From Amycolatopsis iheyensis (lineage in GTDB: Bacteria > Actinomycetota > Actinomycetes > Mycobacteriales > Pseudonocardiaceae): 64,000 nucleotides of DNA. Position 1 is the stretch's first letter; the number at the start of each line of letters is the position of its first letter. Positions 1 to 9,397 of this stretch are shown here, piece by piece. The notes below the pieces were generated by a model. The model was not told the DNA's origin. It did no database searches and was given only the letters and a program-made list of their open reading frames with translations. The stretch spans positions 310,001 to 374,000 of the forward strand of contig NZ_JAMXQV010000004.1 of assembly GCF_024703995.1 (NCBI RefSeq), written 5' to 3'. The position numbers and the translations under genes were made by a program.

Positions 1-331
1 CGACCTCGGCGGTGAACTCCAGGACGTCGCGGTCTTCGAGCTTGGTCACGTCGAACTCGGGGTTGCCGAGCGTGCGGACCTCGTTCTCGCGAACGGCCTC
101 GATGTACTTGGCCGGGATGGCCTCGTTGACGACCTCGTCGAGCACCGGGCCTCGCCCGATCCGGCTTTCCAGGACGCGAGCGGGCGCCTTGCCGGGCCGG
201 AAGCCCGGGATGCGCACCTGCTGGGCGATCTTGCGGTAGGCGCGGTCGAAGTTCGGCTTGAGCTCGTCGAACGGCACCTCGACATTGATCTTGACTCGCG
301 TCGGGCTGAGCTGCTCGACGGTGCTCTTCAA
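1..331 (-). CDS. tig: Trigger factor, N-terminal part (cut by window edge)
   Basis: This is the ribosome-associated chaperone and peptidyl-prolyl isomerase that meets nascent chains at the exit tunnel. Only the first 110 residues are present. They hold the ribosome-binding domain with the signature FRPGKAP at about residues 44-50 (established family signature) and the usual N-terminus [15 protein letters not shown] chose a TTG start at 329-331 because the homologous N-terminus begins there and a GAGGAG ribosome-binding site lies a few bases upstream. The gene runs off the left end, so the isomerase and C-terminal domains are not visible. Identity is secure. Confidence 0.95.
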   Translation of the reverse strand, partial: MKSTVEQLSPTRVKINVEVPFDELKPNFDRAYRKIAQQVRIPGFRPGKAPARVLESRIGRGPVLDEVVNEAIPAKYIEAVRENEVRTLGNPEFDVTKLEDRDVLEFTAEV

Positions 332-353
332 GGTCTTCTCCTCGAGCGGTAAC

Positions 354-370
354 GATTGTGTTGGACAATC
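354..370. promoter_or_regulatory. Small inverted repeat in the trigger factor leader
   Basis: GATTGT and ACAATC flank a five-base spacer about 20 bases upstream of the trigger factor start. It could be an operator or a weak hairpin in the leader. The rest of 332-459 shows nothing clear apart from two copies of GGCCACCTGCGG. Confidence 0.25.
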
Positions 371-459
371 CTGCGGAAATGGCCCCGGCCACCTGCGGAC
401 CGGGACATCCGAGTCTAGGCCAGTGGCCCGCGCCACCGGGCCGGGGGCCACCTGCGGCG

Positions 460-1050
460 TCACCGGCCGAGCATGCGGCCGATCACCCAGCGCATCTGAC
501 CGCTCGCGTGCTCGGCCGAGCCGCTCGGCTGCACCAGGTGCGACAGCAGCAGCCGCATCCACGCCTCGACCGCCACCGCCCACTCCGACGCGGCCAGCGG
601 GACCTCCGGGTAGGCACGCGCGAACACCGCCGCGACCGCGTCCACCGCCCGGCCGAGGACCGCTTCGGGCTGGGAGGTGAGCAGCGGGAGGAAGTCGTCG
701 CGGCCGCCCTGGGCGCCGCCGAGCGCGATCTCCAGCAGCGGGTTGCCGCGCGCGGCTTCGAGCGTGTGGCGGAACGCCTCGGTGACGCCGTCGACCGGCC
801 GGGCCGGGTGCGCGGCGACGTCGGCGCTCACCCGGGCCACGAACCGGTCGGTCTCGCAGAGCATCAGCGCCTTGGCGAGCTCGGCCTTGGAGCCCAGTTC
901 GTTGTAGACGGTCTGCCTGCTCACCCCGACCTGCGCGGCGAGCTTGCCCATGGTCACCGCGGCCCAGCCGTCCGTGCGGATGACCTCGGCCGCCGCGGCC
1001 AGCAGCTTCTCCCGGGTCCGCGCCGGCGCCGGGTGGGTGACCGCCTTCAC
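460..1050 (-). CDS. TetR-family repressor
   Basis: A 196-residue TetR-type regulator. The N-terminal helix-turn-helix is visible at about residues 12-58 ([18 protein letters not shown] is a classic recognition-helix region), followed by an all-helical ligand-binding half typical in length for the family. It is divergent from the desaturase fusion at 1190. In actinobacteria such pairs commonly have the TetR protein repress the desaturase or hydroxylase in response to acyl-CoA or hydrocarbon (family knowledge; inference here). A 10/10-base imperfect inverted repeat in the shared promoter region is a plausible operator. It is read towards trigger factor but separated from it by a 128-base gap. 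Confidence 0.88.
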   Translation of the reverse strand: MKAVTHPAPARTREKLLAAAAEVIRTDGWAAVTMGKLAAQVGVSRQTVYNELGSKAELAKALMLCETDRFVARVSADVAAHPARPVDGVTEAFRHTLEAARGNPLLEIALGGAQGGRDDFLPLLTSQPEAVLGRAVDAVAAVFARAYPEVPLAASEWAVAVEAWMRLLLSHLVQPSGSAEHASGQMRWVIGRMLGR

Positions 1051-1113
1051 ACGGCGAGCTTACCCGCCGGTTCTGTTCCGCTGGCCGACACCTTTTTTCG
1101 GAGCCTGCCGTAA

Positions 1114-1142
1114 CGTTTACAACCGCCGATGAGTTGTCTACG
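1114..1142. promoter_or_regulatory. Candidate TetR operator between the divergent genes
   Basis: CGTTTACAAC (1114-1123) and GTTGTCTACG (1133-1142) form an inverted repeat matching at 8 of 10 positions with a nine-base spacer. It sits midway between the TetR start (1050) and the desaturase start (1190), as expected for an operator controlling both. Assignment to this TetR protein is inference. Confidence 0.45.
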
Positions 1143-1189
1143 GTGACTCCCGCCTGGCCAGCAGCTTCTCGACCGAGGAGACGCCCTCG

Positions 1190-3292
1190 ATGACCGCCGC
1201 CGTCACGCAGCCGATCGGGTCCGCCACCGTGGCGGCGCCCGCGTCCGGGCTGGTGCGCGCCCGCGCGGTGCCCGCACCCCGGATCCCGCTGCCCGCCGTC
1301 TCGCTGCCGGCGCTGACGCTGTTCGCCGGTGGGCTGGCCGTGTGGGGCGCCTCGACCTGGCTGCTGCTCGCCGGGCTGGTGCCGGCCGTCGTGACCGTCC
1401 TGCTGAACACGGCCGTCACGTTCGCGATGTACACGGTGGTGCACGAGTCGGCGCACCACTGCGCCGGGAAGCTGACCTGGGTCAACGAGGTGCTCGGGCG
1501 GCTCGCCGTCCCGTTCGTCGCGGCGTACGCGTCGTTCCCGTCGCTGCGGTTCGTCCACGGCGAGCACCACCGCCACACGAACGCGGCGGGCCACACCGAC
1601 CCCGACGCCTGGACGTCGCGCGGCCCGCGCTGGCAGCTCCCGCTGCGCTGGCTGACCCTCGACTTCTCCTACGCGCGCTGCTACTTCGCCCGGCTGCGGA
1701 CCCGGCCACCGCAGGAGCTGGCCGAGACGGTCGTGGTGCTGGCCGCGGCCCTGTCGGCGGCGGTGGCGCTGGTCGCCAACGGCCACGGCGTCGAGCTGCT
1801 GCTGGTGTACGTGCTGCCGCAACGGCTGGGGCTGGGCCTGCTCGCCTGGGCGTTCGGCTGGCTGCCGCACCACGGCCTGCCCGCCGCGGCCACGTGCGGC
1901 GGCCGGTTCGGCACCACCCGCGTCCGCATCGGCCTCGAACGGCTGCTGACCCCGGCGCTGCTGGCCCAGAACCTGCACCTGGTGCACCACCTGCACCCGG
2001 CCGTGCCGTTCCACCGCTACCGGCGGGTCTGGCTGGAGAACCGCGAGGCCTACCTGGCCCGTGACGTCCCGATCAGCACCGCCTGGGGGCGGGACCTGAC
2101 GGCGGAGGAGTACCGGATGGCGGTCGGACTCGAAGTCACCCCCGAGGTCACCGTGCCCGCGCCCGCCCCGCCGCCGCTCGGGCCGAGCCGCTTCCACCGG
2201 CTGCGGGTGCGGGAGATCAGCGCGTTGACCGCGGACGCCGTCGCGCTCACCTTCTACGTCCCGCCGCAGCTGGCGGCGGAGTTCCGGTTCACCCCGGGCC
2301 AGCACGTCGCGGTCCGCGCCGTGCTCGACGGGCAGCCGGTGCGCCGCACGTACTCGATCTGCGCGCCGGCGGACTCCGGGGAGCTGCGGATCGCGGTGAA
2401 ACGGCGTCCGGGCGGGGCGTTCTCCGGCTTCGCGACCACGACGCTGGCCGCCGGCGACTTCCTCGACGTGCTGCCGCCGTCCGGAGGGTTCACGCTCACA
2501 CCGGACCCGGCCCGGACCGCCCACTACGTCGCCATGGCCGCCGGCAGCGGCATCACGCCGGTGCTGTCCATCCTGGTCAGCGCGCTGTCCGCGGAGCCGC
2601 ACAGCCGCGCGACCCTGTTGTACGTCAACACTTCCGGCGCGACGACGCTCTTCGCGCGCGAGCTGAGCGCACTCGCCGAAGGCTTCGGCGGCCGGCTGCA
2701 CGTGGTGCACTACCGCACCGACGAGCGCGACCCCGACCTGCACACCCACCGCCCCCGGCAGTTCGACACGATCGGCGAGGCCCTCGCCATTTCGCACGAG
2801 CGGTACCAGCGCGGCCGGCTCGACGGGACGCGCCTGCGCGCGCTGCTGCAGGGCCGCCTGCACCCGGCGAAGGTCGACGAGTGGTTCCTGTGCGGGCCGC
2901 GCGGGCTGATGGACCTGGTGCGCCGCACCCTGGCCGACGCGGACGTCCCGGAGGAGAACGTCCACTTCGAACTGTTCCGCGGCGCGGCGCCCCTGCGCGA
3001 CCCGGCGGGCCTCGCCGCCCGGGTGGCGGTGACGCTGGGCGGCGCGTCGACGTCGGTGGCGGCGGGCCCCGGCGAGACGGTGCTGGACGCGGCTCTGCGG
3101 GCCGGGCTCGAGGTGCCGTACTCGTGCACGGGCGGCGCGTGCGGCACGTGCCAGGCGACGCTGCTGCACGGCCAGGTCGACATGGACGTCCGCTACGCGC
3201 TCACGGAGGACGACGCGGCGTCGTGCCGCATCCTGACCTGCCGGGCCCGCGCGACAACCCCGGAGGTAGCGGTCGACTACGACCGCCGCTGA
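1190..3292 (+). CDS. Fatty acid desaturase fused to ferredoxin reductase and [2Fe-2S] ferredoxin
   Basis: A 700-residue self-sufficient membrane desaturase or hydroxylase. The first half is an integral-membrane diiron enzyme with the three histidine boxes HESAHH (85-90), HGEHHRH (123-129) and HLVHH (263-267) among hydrophobic segments. From about residue 335 a flavin/NAD(P)H reductase follows, with RTYSIC (FAD binding, about 386) and an AAGSGITP nucleotide loop near 450. The C-terminus is a plant-type [2Fe-2S] domain with ligands C646, C651, C654 and C684. Electrons would therefore flow NAD(P)H to FAD to [2Fe-2S] to the diiron centre within one chain. A GAGGAG site precedes the ATG. The substrate (acyl lipid, alkane or other) cannot be told from sequence. 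It is divergent from the TetR gene. Confidence 0.88.
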   Translation: MTAAVTQPIGSATVAAPASGLVRARAVPAPRIPLPAVSLPALTLFAGGLAVWGASTWLLLAGLVPAVVTVLLNTAVTFAMYTVVHESAHHCAGKLTWVNEVLGRLAVPFVAAYASFPSLRFVHGEHHRHTNAAGHTDPDAWTSRGPRWQLPLRWLTLDFSYARCYFARLRTRPPQELAETVVVLAAALSAAVALVANGHGVELLLVYVLPQRLGLGLLAWAFGWLPHHGLPAAATCGGRFGTTRVRIGLERLLTPALLAQNLHLVHHLHPAVPFHRYRRVWLENREAYLARDVPISTAWGRDLTAEEYRMAVGLEVTPEVTVPAPAPPPLGPSRFHRLRVREISALTADAVALTFYVPPQLAAEFRFTPGQHVAVRAVLDGQPVRRTYSICAPADSGELRIAVKRRPGGAFSGFATTTLAAGDFLDVLPPSGGFTLTPDPARTAHYVAMAAGSGITPVLSILVSALSAEPHSRATLLYVNTSGATTLFARELSALAEGFGGRLHVVHYRTDERDPDLHTHRPRQFDTIGEALAISHERYQRGRLDGTRLRALLQGRLHPAKVDEWFLCGPRGLMDLVRRTLADADVPEENVHFELFRGAAPLRDPAGLAARVAVTLGGASTSVAAGPGETVLDAALRAGLEVPYSCTGGACGTCQATLLHGQVDMDVRYALTEDDAASCRILTCRARATTPEVAVDYDRR

Positions 3293-3301
3293 CCCACGCC
3301 C

Positions 3302-3392
3302 CAAGCGCCCCAATGTGGCCTTCGGTGCGTCAGACGCACCCAATGTGGCCTTCGGTGCGTCTGACGCAACCAAGGCCACATTGGGGCGCTTG
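3302..3392. repeat. Palindromic element, copy 1 of 3
   Basis: Perfect 21-base arms (3302-3322 and 3372-3392, core GCGCCCCAATGTGGCC) enclose two smaller palindromes of the form TGCGTCNGACGCA, and an inner repeat of CCAATGTGGCCTTCGGTGCG. It starts ten bases after the desaturase stop, between convergent genes, so it could act as a bidirectional terminator. Relatives lie at 24019-24077 and 49512-49598. Confidence 0.85.
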
Positions 3393-3404
3393 AAACCCGA
3401 GGGG

Positions 3405-3959
3405 TCAGCCGGTGGGCGGGGTGCCCTGGCCGCCGCCCGGCAGCTGGCCCTGGCCGGGGCCGGACTCGCCGTCGGTGACCGACGTCGCCGTCGCCGTGTC
3501 GCCGGATTCCGTCGCCACCACCGTCACCGTGTCGCCCGTCGCCAGGCCCGTCGCCTGGGCCGAGGTGATCGTGTACGTCTTCGAGAACCCGTCGTCGCTC
3601 TTCGCCGTCAGGGACGTCGCGCTCAACGCGGTCACCTCGCCGGTCTGGGTGAGTTTCGTGACGTAGCCGCCGTTTCCGTCCGAGGCCACGTACTCGCCGT
3701 GCAGCGCGGCAGCCAAGCCGCCGGAGCCGCCCGGGCCGCCCGTCATGCCGCCGCCCGGGCCCGCCTGGGTGTCCGTCGCCGCGGACGACGACGACGAAGC
3801 CGCCCAGATCGCCGCTCCCCCACCGGCCACGATCGCCACCGCGACGGCGCCCGCCGCGATCTTCTTGCCCGGGGACCAGCCCGGCTTCGACGGCGTGCCC
3901 GGCGCGGGCGCCGCACCCCACGTCTGGTCCGAAGTGGACGGTGCCTGCGGTGTGGTCAT
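3405..3959 (-). CDS. Membrane-anchored protein with DUF5666-like domain
   Basis: A 184-residue protein with a Pro-rich cytoplasmic N-terminus, one transmembrane helix at about residues 33-55 ([20 protein letters not shown]), a Gly-rich linker, and a small extracytoplasmic domain (about 85-165) with a pattern typical of DUF5666-like beta domains: [19 protein letters not shown] followed by [17 protein letters not shown]. The tail is Gly/Pro/Gln-rich. An AAGGAGACC ribosome-binding site fixes the start. It is divergent from the sensor kinase, and the shared region carries ACTGTG repeats spaced by 11 bp, so it is probably in the same regulon. Its molecular role is unknown. Confidence 0.75.
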   Translation of the reverse strand: MTTPQAPSTSDQTWGAAPAPGTPSKPGWSPGKKIAAGAVAVAIVAGGGAAIWAASSSSSAATDTQAGPGGGMTGGPGGSGGLAAALHGEYVASDGNGGYVTKLTQTGEVTALSATSLTAKSDDGFSKTYTITSAQATGLATGDTVTVVATESGDTATATSVTDGESGPGQGQLPGGGQGTPPTG

Positions 3960-4009
3960 CGTGGTCTCCTTGAAAAGGTGCTTCGGTGCGATCCACGGTG
4001 GAGCCGCTC

Positions 4010-4048
4010 ACTGTGCGCGGACTGTGCCTGCCGTCAGCCGTTCCTGTG
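4010..4048 (-). promoter_or_regulatory. 11-bp-spaced CACAGT/CACAGG sites facing the DUF5666 gene
   Basis: On the minus strand the hexamers CACAGG (4043-4048), CACAGT (4021-4026) and CACAGT (4010-4015) lie at multiples of 11 bp. This matches the direct-repeat geometry of OmpR/PhoP-type response regulators and is the same hexamer as the repeats in front of the kinase and the GT2 gene. Confidence 0.45.
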
Positions 4049-4087
4049 ACCGGAGGAATCGGGCAACGCGCCACGGGCCGGTCACCC

Positions 4088-4115
4088 CACAGGCGCCTCA
4101 CAGGCAGCACACAAC
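4088..4115 (+). promoter_or_regulatory. Triple 11-bp direct repeat upstream of the sensor kinase
   Basis: CACAGG (4088), CACAGG (4099) and CACAAC (4110) recur at exactly 11-bp intervals, ending about 33 bases before the kinase ATG. The same arrangement precedes the GT2 gene (13555-13582). Binding by an OmpR-family response regulator is inferred from the spacing. Confidence 0.55.
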
Positions 4116-4147
4116 CCGCACACACGGCGCGGACGGACGCTGGCTCC

Positions 4148-5686
4148 ATGGCCGCGCGAACCGCTTCGTCGTCCCCCAGCCGGGGGCGGCTTTCGCTGCG
4201 CGCGAAGCTGACCGGCTCGATGGTCGTGCTGCTCACCGTGGTGTGCCTGATCGTCGGCGTGGTCAGCGAGTTCGCGCTCGACATCTTCCTCACCCGCCAG
4301 ATCGACCAGCAGCTCTCGGCCGCGGCCGGCCGCTCGCTCGGCTTCGCGAGCAACGCCCACCCGCCGGACGCGGGCCAGCAGCCCGAGGGGCAGGCGGGCG
4401 AGCACCCGCTCGGGCAGAACGTCGGCACGGTGAGCGGCACCTTCTCCGGGCAGCGGCTCGTCCACGACGACAGCATTTCCGAGCACGGCGACCGGTTGCA
4501 GCTCACCGCGGCCCAGCAGGCCGTCATGCTGTCGGTGCCCACCGACGGCAAGCCGCACGCGGTGTCCTTCGACGACCTCGGCGACTACCGCCTGATGGCG
4601 CTGACCGTCCCCGGGACGTCCACGGTCGTGGTCACCGGCCTGCCGATGAAGCCGGTCACCGACACGCTGCCGACCGTCGGGCTGATCCTGTTCGGCGTCG
4701 CCGCCGCGGGTGTGCTCGGCGTGGCCTTCCTCGGCGCGTTCGCGGTCCGCCGCACGCTGCGCCCGCTCGACCGCGTCGCGGCGACGGCCGGCCGGGTCAC
4801 CGAGCTGCCGCTCGACCGCGGCCAGGTGGCGCTGTCCATCCGCGTGCCCGAGTCCGACACCGACCCGCGGACGGAGGTCGGCCAGGTCGGCTCGGCGCTG
4901 AACCTCATGCTCGGCCACGTCGCCCAAGCCCTGGAAGCCCGGCACGACAGCGAAATCCGCGTGCGCCAGTTCGTCGCGGACGCCAGCCACGAGCTGCGGA
5001 CGCCACTGGCCGCGATCCGCGGGTACGCCGAGCTGGCCGCCCGCGGCAGCGCGCTGGTGCCGCCCGACGTCGCGCATTCGATGGGCCGGATCCAGTCCGA
5101 GGCCGTCCGGATGAGCGCGCTCGTCGAGGACCTGCTGCTGCTCGCCCGGCTCGACGCGGGCCGCCCGCTCGACGTCCGCGACCTCGACCTCACCCGGCTG
5201 GTCGCCGACGCCGTCGGCGACGCCCAGGTCGCCGGGCGCGAGCACCGGTGGCTCCTCGAGCTGCCGCCGGACCCGGTGCTCGTGTTCGGCGACGTCCAGC
5301 GGCTGCACCAGGTGCTGGCCAACCTGCTCGCCAACGCCCGCACGCACACGCCGCCGGGCACCACGGTGGTGACCGCGCTCGGCCGCTCGGCGGACGGCAG
5401 CGCGGTGCTCACGATCACCGACAACGGCCCCGGCATCGCGCCGGACCTGCTGCCGGACGTCTTCGAGCGGTTCGCCCGCGGCGACTCCTCGCGCTCCCGC
5501 ACGGCCGGCAGCACCGGGCTCGGGCTGGCGATCGCCTGCGCGGTCGTGGTGGCTCACCACGGCACGATCGAGGTGCACAGCCGCCCCGGCCGCACGGAGT
5601 TCGAGGTGCGGCTGCCGGTAGCCGTGCCCGCACAGCGAGTGCACAGCATCGGCACAACGTTGCCCCAGCTGGAGACCGGAAGCTGA
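4148..5686 (+). CDS. Membrane sensor histidine kinase
   Basis: A 512-residue two-component sensor. A first transmembrane helix lies at about residues 24-45 (SMVVLLTVVCLIVGVVSEFA), then a periplasmic sensing region, a second helix near 178-200 and a HAMP linker. The phosphoacceptor is H281 in [19 protein letters not shown]. The ATPase domain has the N box near N392 (NLLANARTH), D425 in DNGPG and the G box GLGLAIA near 458. The ATG at 4148 was preferred over upstream in-frame starts because the protein then begins just before the first membrane helix. No response regulator adjoins it. It is followed four bases later by a GT39 gene, suggesting one transcript and a role in regulating envelope glycosylation. 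Confidence 0.9.
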   Translation: MAARTASSSPSRGRLSLRAKLTGSMVVLLTVVCLIVGVVSEFALDIFLTRQIDQQLSAAAGRSLGFASNAHPPDAGQQPEGQAGEHPLGQNVGTVSGTFSGQRLVHDDSISEHGDRLQLTAAQQAVMLSVPTDGKPHAVSFDDLGDYRLMALTVPGTSTVVVTGLPMKPVTDTLPTVGLILFGVAAAGVLGVAFLGAFAVRRTLRPLDRVAATAGRVTELPLDRGQVALSIRVPESDTDPRTEVGQVGSALNLMLGHVAQALEARHDSEIRVRQFVADASHELRTPLAAIRGYAELAARGSALVPPDVAHSMGRIQSEAVRMSALVEDLLLLARLDAGRPLDVRDLDLTRLVADAVGDAQVAGREHRWLLELPPDPVLVFGDVQRLHQVLANLLANARTHTPPGTTVVTALGRSADGSAVLTITDNGPGIAPDLLPDVFERFARGDSSRSRTAGSTGLGLAIACAVVVAHHGTIEVHSRPGRTEFEVRLPVAVPAQRVHSIGTTLPQLETGS

Positions 5687-5690
5687 GCGC

Positions 5691-7574
5691 ATGACCGTTC
5701 TCGCATCACGCGAACCCGTGGTGACTCCGTCCCAACCCGCCCGCCGAACCTGGCACCGACCTGCCTTGGTCGTCCTCCTGCTCGGCACCGCGGTGCTCTA
5801 CCTCTGGGGCCTCGGCGCCTCGGGCTGGGCCAACGCGTTCTACTCGGCCGCGGCGCAGGCGGGTTCGCAGAGCTGGAAGGCGCTGTTCTTCGGCTCGAGC
5901 GACGCCGCGAACGCGATCACCGTCGACAAGACCCCGGCCGCGCTGTGGGTGATGGGCCTGTCGGCGCGCCTGTTCGGGGTCAACGCGTGGAGCGTCCTGG
6001 TCCCGCAGGCGCTGATGGGCGTCGGCTCGGTCTGGCTGCTGCACGCGACGGTCAAGCGGACGTCCGGCCCGGCCGCCGGGCTGGTCGCCGGCCTCGTGCT
6101 GGCGCTGACCCCGGCCGCGGCGCTGATGTTCCGGTTCAACAACCCGGACGCGCTGCTCGTGCTGCTGCTGGTCGCCGGCGCGTACTGCGTGGTGCGGGCG
6201 ATCGAGAAGGCGAGCCCGCGCTGGCTGGCGCTGGCCGCCGTCGCGGTCGGGTTCGGCTTCCTGGCCAAGATGCTGCAGGCGTTCCTGGTGCTCCCGGCGT
6301 TCGCGGTGGCCTACCTCGTCGCCGCGCCGGTCTCGCTCGGCAAGCGGCTGCTGCACCTGCTCGGCGCGCTGGCCGCGACGATCGCGGCGGCGGGCTGGTA
6401 CCTCCTGGTCGTCGCGCTGTGGCCGGTGGCCGACCGGCCCTTCATCGGCGGGTCCCAGACGAACTCGCTGTGGGAGCTCGTCTTCGGCTACAACGGCTTC
6501 GGCCGGATCACCGGCGACGAGGTCGGCAGCGTCGGCGGCGGAGGTCGAGGCAACGGCGGCGGCTGGGGCTCGACCGGCCTGACCCGGCTGTTCGGCAGCG
6601 AGATGGCGGGCGGAATCGCCTGGCTGATCCCCGCGGCGCTGCTCGCGCTCGGCGCCGGGCTGTGGTTCACGCGCCGGGCGCCGCGGACGGACCGGTCGCG
6701 GGCGGCCCTGCTGCTGTGGGGCGGCTGGCTGCTGGTGACGGCGCTGGTGTTCAGCTACATGGGCGGGATCATCCACCCGTACTACACCGTGGCGCTGGCC
6801 CCGGCGATCGCCGCACTGGTCGGCACGGCGGCGGTCCAGCTGTGGCGGCTGCGCGCGAACCCGGCGGCGGCCGGGCTCCTCAGCGGCGGCGTCGCGCTGA
6901 CGGCGTTGACGACGTACCTGCTGCTGACGGACTCCTCGTGGCAGCCGTGGCTGGCCCCGGCGGTGCTGGTCGGCGGGCTGCTGGCGGCGGTCGCGTTGTT
7001 CTTCGCCGCGCACCTGACGCGCTGGGCCGCCCGCGCGGTGGCCGCGTTCGCACTGGTGGTGTTGCTGGCGGGCACCGGCGCGTACGCACTGGCAACGGCC
7101 GCGACGACCCACAGCGGCGCAATCCCGTCGGCCGGCCCGACGTCAGGCTTCGGCGGCGGCCGCGGCCCCGGCGGTTTCGGCGGCGGTCCGGGCGGCGGCC
7201 GCGGCGGCGGCCCGGGGTCCCTGCTGAGCACGACACTGCCGGGCGCGCAGCTCACGGCGTTGCTGAAGCAGGACGCTTCCCGCTACACCTGGACAGCGGC
7301 AACCGTCCTGTCCAACTCGGCCGCCGGTTACCAGCTGGCGAGCGGCGCCCCGGTGATGGCGGTGGGCGGCTTCAACGGAACGGACCCGTACCCGACGCTG
7401 GCGCAGTTCCAGCAGTACGTCGCGAGCGGCGCGATCCACTACTTCCTCGGCGAAGGCATGACGATGCAGGGCTCGACCGGCTCGGACGCGGCCCAGCAGA
7501 TCGCCGAGTGGGTGGCCGCACACTACCCGTCATCGACGATCAACGGAGTGACGGTCTACGACCTGGCCCGCTGA
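5691..7574 (+). CDS. ArnT/GT39-type membrane glycosyltransferase (paralogue 1)
   Basis: A 627-residue polytopic membrane protein of the GT39/ArnT-like superfamily, which transfers sugars from polyprenyl-phosphate donors to acceptors outside the membrane (family knowledge). About 11-12 hydrophobic segments are visible. The conserved first loop has VDKTPAALWVMGL near residue 80, and FRFNNPDALLVLLL near 150 is a family hallmark. There are Gly-rich loops near 280-290 and 480-510 and a soluble C-terminal domain ending in TVYDLA. It directly follows the histidine kinase. It is collinear along its whole length with the gene at 14872-16722, so the two are paralogues. Donor and acceptor are unknown. 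Confidence 0.85.
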   Translation: MTVLASREPVVTPSQPARRTWHRPALVVLLLGTAVLYLWGLGASGWANAFYSAAAQAGSQSWKALFFGSSDAANAITVDKTPAALWVMGLSARLFGVNAWSVLVPQALMGVGSVWLLHATVKRTSGPAAGLVAGLVLALTPAAALMFRFNNPDALLVLLLVAGAYCVVRAIEKASPRWLALAAVAVGFGFLAKMLQAFLVLPAFAVAYLVAAPVSLGKRLLHLLGALAATIAAAGWYLLVVALWPVADRPFIGGSQTNSLWELVFGYNGFGRITGDEVGSVGGGGRGNGGGWGSTGLTRLFGSEMAGGIAWLIPAALLALGAGLWFTRRAPRTDRSRAALLLWGGWLLVTALVFSYMGGIIHPYYTVALAPAIAALVGTAAVQLWRLRANPAAAGLLSGGVALTALTTYLLLTDSSWQPWLAPAVLVGGLLAAVALFFAAHLTRWAARAVAAFALVVLLAGTGAYALATAATTHSGAIPSAGPTSGFGGGRGPGGFGGGPGGGRGGGPGSLLSTTLPGAQLTALLKQDASRYTWTAATVLSNSAAGYQLASGAPVMAVGGFNGTDPYPTLAQFQQYVASGAIHYFLGEGMTMQGSTGSDAAQQIAEWVAAHYPSSTINGVTVYDLAR

Positions 7575-7673
7575 GAGAAAAGCGACAAAAACTGGGTCCC
7601 AACCTTATGACCTGGTCAACTCCGGCTCGCCTCCGGCACACTGGAAGTACCCGGCGGATGGGAGCGCCCGTTG

Positions 7674-8231
7674 ATGACCGACCTCGGTATCCGGCCGGCC
7701 AGCTACGCGGACCTCGCTGCGCTTGTCGGCACGCTGGGAAATCGTGCCTACTTCGTGGAGCGCTACCTCCGCCAGGAAAACGGGCTGGGCGTCTTGTTCA
7801 CGGCCTGGCTGGGCGACATTCCCGTCGGCGTCATCTATCTGTGGCTCGAACAGGCCGAAGAACCGGAGATCGCCGCCTGCCTGCCGTCGGTGCCGCTGCT
7901 CACCCACATCGAGGTGGTCGCGCCGCTGCGCAGCCGGGGTATCGGCCGCACGATGGTCGGAGCGGCCGAACAGCACCTCGTGGAACGCGGGCACGACAGG
8001 GTCGCTCTCGCCGTCCGGACCGACAACCGGCGCGCCGCGCGCCTCTACCGCCGCCTGGGATACCAGGACTGGGGGCATGGCGTGGCGGTTTGCTATGCCG
8101 AATCGGTCCGACCCGGCGGCGAGGTCGTCCGGGAACCGGAATGGTGTCACGTTTTTGTCAAAGAACTCGCGGGCGACCTGCTGTGTCCCCGGTCGCCGCA
8201 GACCTCGATCGGCAGCCTCGGCCGAGCGTGA
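7674..8231 (+). CDS. GNAT-family N-acetyltransferase
   Basis: A 185-residue acetyl-CoA-dependent acetyltransferase. The acetyl-CoA-binding motif A is clear: HIEVVAPLRSRGIGRTMVGA, followed by AEQHLVERGHDRVALAVRTDN and ARLYRRLGYQDW, the usual end of the GNAT core. The ATG at 7674 is preceded by GGGAGC; a TTG three bases earlier is possible. The last 20-30 residues extend beyond the fold. It converges with the gene at 8234 with a gap of only two bases. The substrate is not predictable. It may mark the left edge of the accessory block inserted between the two glycosyltransferase loci. Confidence 0.82.
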   Translation: MTDLGIRPASYADLAALVGTLGNRAYFVERYLRQENGLGVLFTAWLGDIPVGVIYLWLEQAEEPEIAACLPSVPLLTHIEVVAPLRSRGIGRTMVGAAEQHLVERGHDRVALAVRTDNRRAARLYRRLGYQDWGHGVAVCYAESVRPGGEVVREPEWCHVFVKELAGDLLCPRSPQTSIGSLGRA

Positions 8232-8233
8232 TT

Positions 8234-9397
8234 TCAGCCGCTGTGCTGAGCGAGCGAGCCCAGGCCGAGTACGTTGAGCACCTTGTCGAAGTCACCCACC
8301 GCGCGGCGATGCTTAGTGGTGAGCAGCCGGCAGTGGCGGCGCCAGTCGGCCCGATCCTGGCGCCAGTCCTGCATGTACTGCACGCAGAGGGCCGGCTCGA
8401 TCAGCTTGTTGCGGCCGATGGCCGCCTTCAGCGCGTCCACCATGCGTGCGCGCTGCCCGGGTTCGATGATCGCGTCGTGAACCTGCTCGATGGTTTCGTC
8501 GATGAGCCGGCGCCGGTCCTTCAGGAACCGGCGCCAGTAGGCCTCGGTGGCTTGGTCGAGTCCGCGTCCCGCATCCAGTAAGCCGAACACACCTTCGGCC
8601 AGAGTGTCGCCGAGCTCTTCGGAGCGTGCGCGCCGGGTGTCGCGATAGGGGTCGTAGTCTTCCTGGCGCGCCGTTCCGATCACTCCGGTAGGGCGCAGCC
8701 CCTGCTCGCCGAGCAGGAAAAACCAGTCTTCGTTGTAGATGTTGGGAAAGAACGAGTCGAACGCGGAACGTCCGACGGCGAGCGCACCGCCACCTACGAA
8801 GGTGTCCTGGGTGCCCCCGGCGTCGCGACGGGCATGACAGACGACCGAATTATCGGGCATGCCGGCATTGTTCAGACCCACCACTGGGAACCGATCCAGC
8901 AGACGGGCGGCCCGGCCGAGATCATCAGGCTGCGGCAGCACGATGTCATCGTCCAGATAGACGATCTTTTCCCAGCCCGACAACAGCGCCAGCAGAAGCG
9001 CGAGGTTGCGTTTGGAGCTGGTATCCGTGGCGCGGTGGAATCGGTCACCGCGTAACAGGCTGTCCATCCTGAACTCCGGCACCAGGCGCGCGGGAAGCAG
9101 CCTGAAGTCCAAGGCGGTCATCTGCACACCGGCTCGTTTGGCGGCCAAGATCGCTTCGGTCGCGCTCGCCCGGACGCTGCACAGCACGATCAGCCGGGTA
9201 TTCAGCTCTTTGGTGGCGGCGATCGCATGCTTGAGATAAGCGGCAGAGCGGCCATGAGGCACGACGATCGCATCCGGCCGGGCCGGCGCCACCCCGCGCT
9301 CATCGAGACTGAAAAGCAGCTCTCGATGAGAGTCATGATGCAGGGATGAGGGTTTGACACCAGGCACCGACACCGGGTTCGTCATAGCGATGGTCAT
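8234..9397 (-). CDS. GT-A-like glycosyltransferase-type protein of unknown substrate
   Basis: A 387-residue soluble protein. It has the traits of a GT-A nucleotide-sugar enzyme: a strand-rich first half (DAIVVPHGRS, TRLIVLCSVR), a metal-binding acidic triplet at 149-151 in KIVYLDDDIVL, then a GGGALAVGRSAF segment and NEDWFFLLGEQGL, which resemble the acceptor and catalytic loops of such enzymes. The C-terminal 130 residues are helical and charged. Its ATG overlaps the stop of the upstream XRE gene (ATGA) with GGAGG in front, so the two are translationally coupled. I do not recognise a characterised family; glycosyltransfer is inferred from fold-like motifs only. Confidence 0.65.
   Translation of the reverse strand: MTIAMTNPVSVPGVKPSSLHHDSHRELLFSLDERGVAPARPDAIVVPHGRSAAYLKHAIAATKELNTRLIVLCSVRASATEAILAAKRAGVQMTALDFRLLPARLVPEFRMDSLLRGDRFHRATDTSSKRNLALLLALLSGWEKIVYLDDDIVLPQPDDLGRAARLLDRFPVVGLNNAGMPDNSVVCHARRDAGGTQDTFVGGGALAVGRSAFDSFFPNIYNEDWFFLLGEQGLRPTGVIGTARQEDYDPYRDTRRARSEELGDTLAEGVFGLLDAGRGLDQATEAYWRRFLKDRRRLIDETIEQVHDAIIEPGQRARMVDALKAAIGRNKLIEPALCVQYMQDWRQDRADWRRHCRLLTTKHRRAVGDFDKVLNVLGLGSLAQHSG

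Noticed and set aside
3315..4049. Open frames through the palindromic repeat and antisense to the DUF5666 gene
   Set aside because: The repeat gives the same odd peptide ([16 protein letters not shown] and variants) wherever it occurs, so these frames arise from the repeat and the mirror strand, not from genes.
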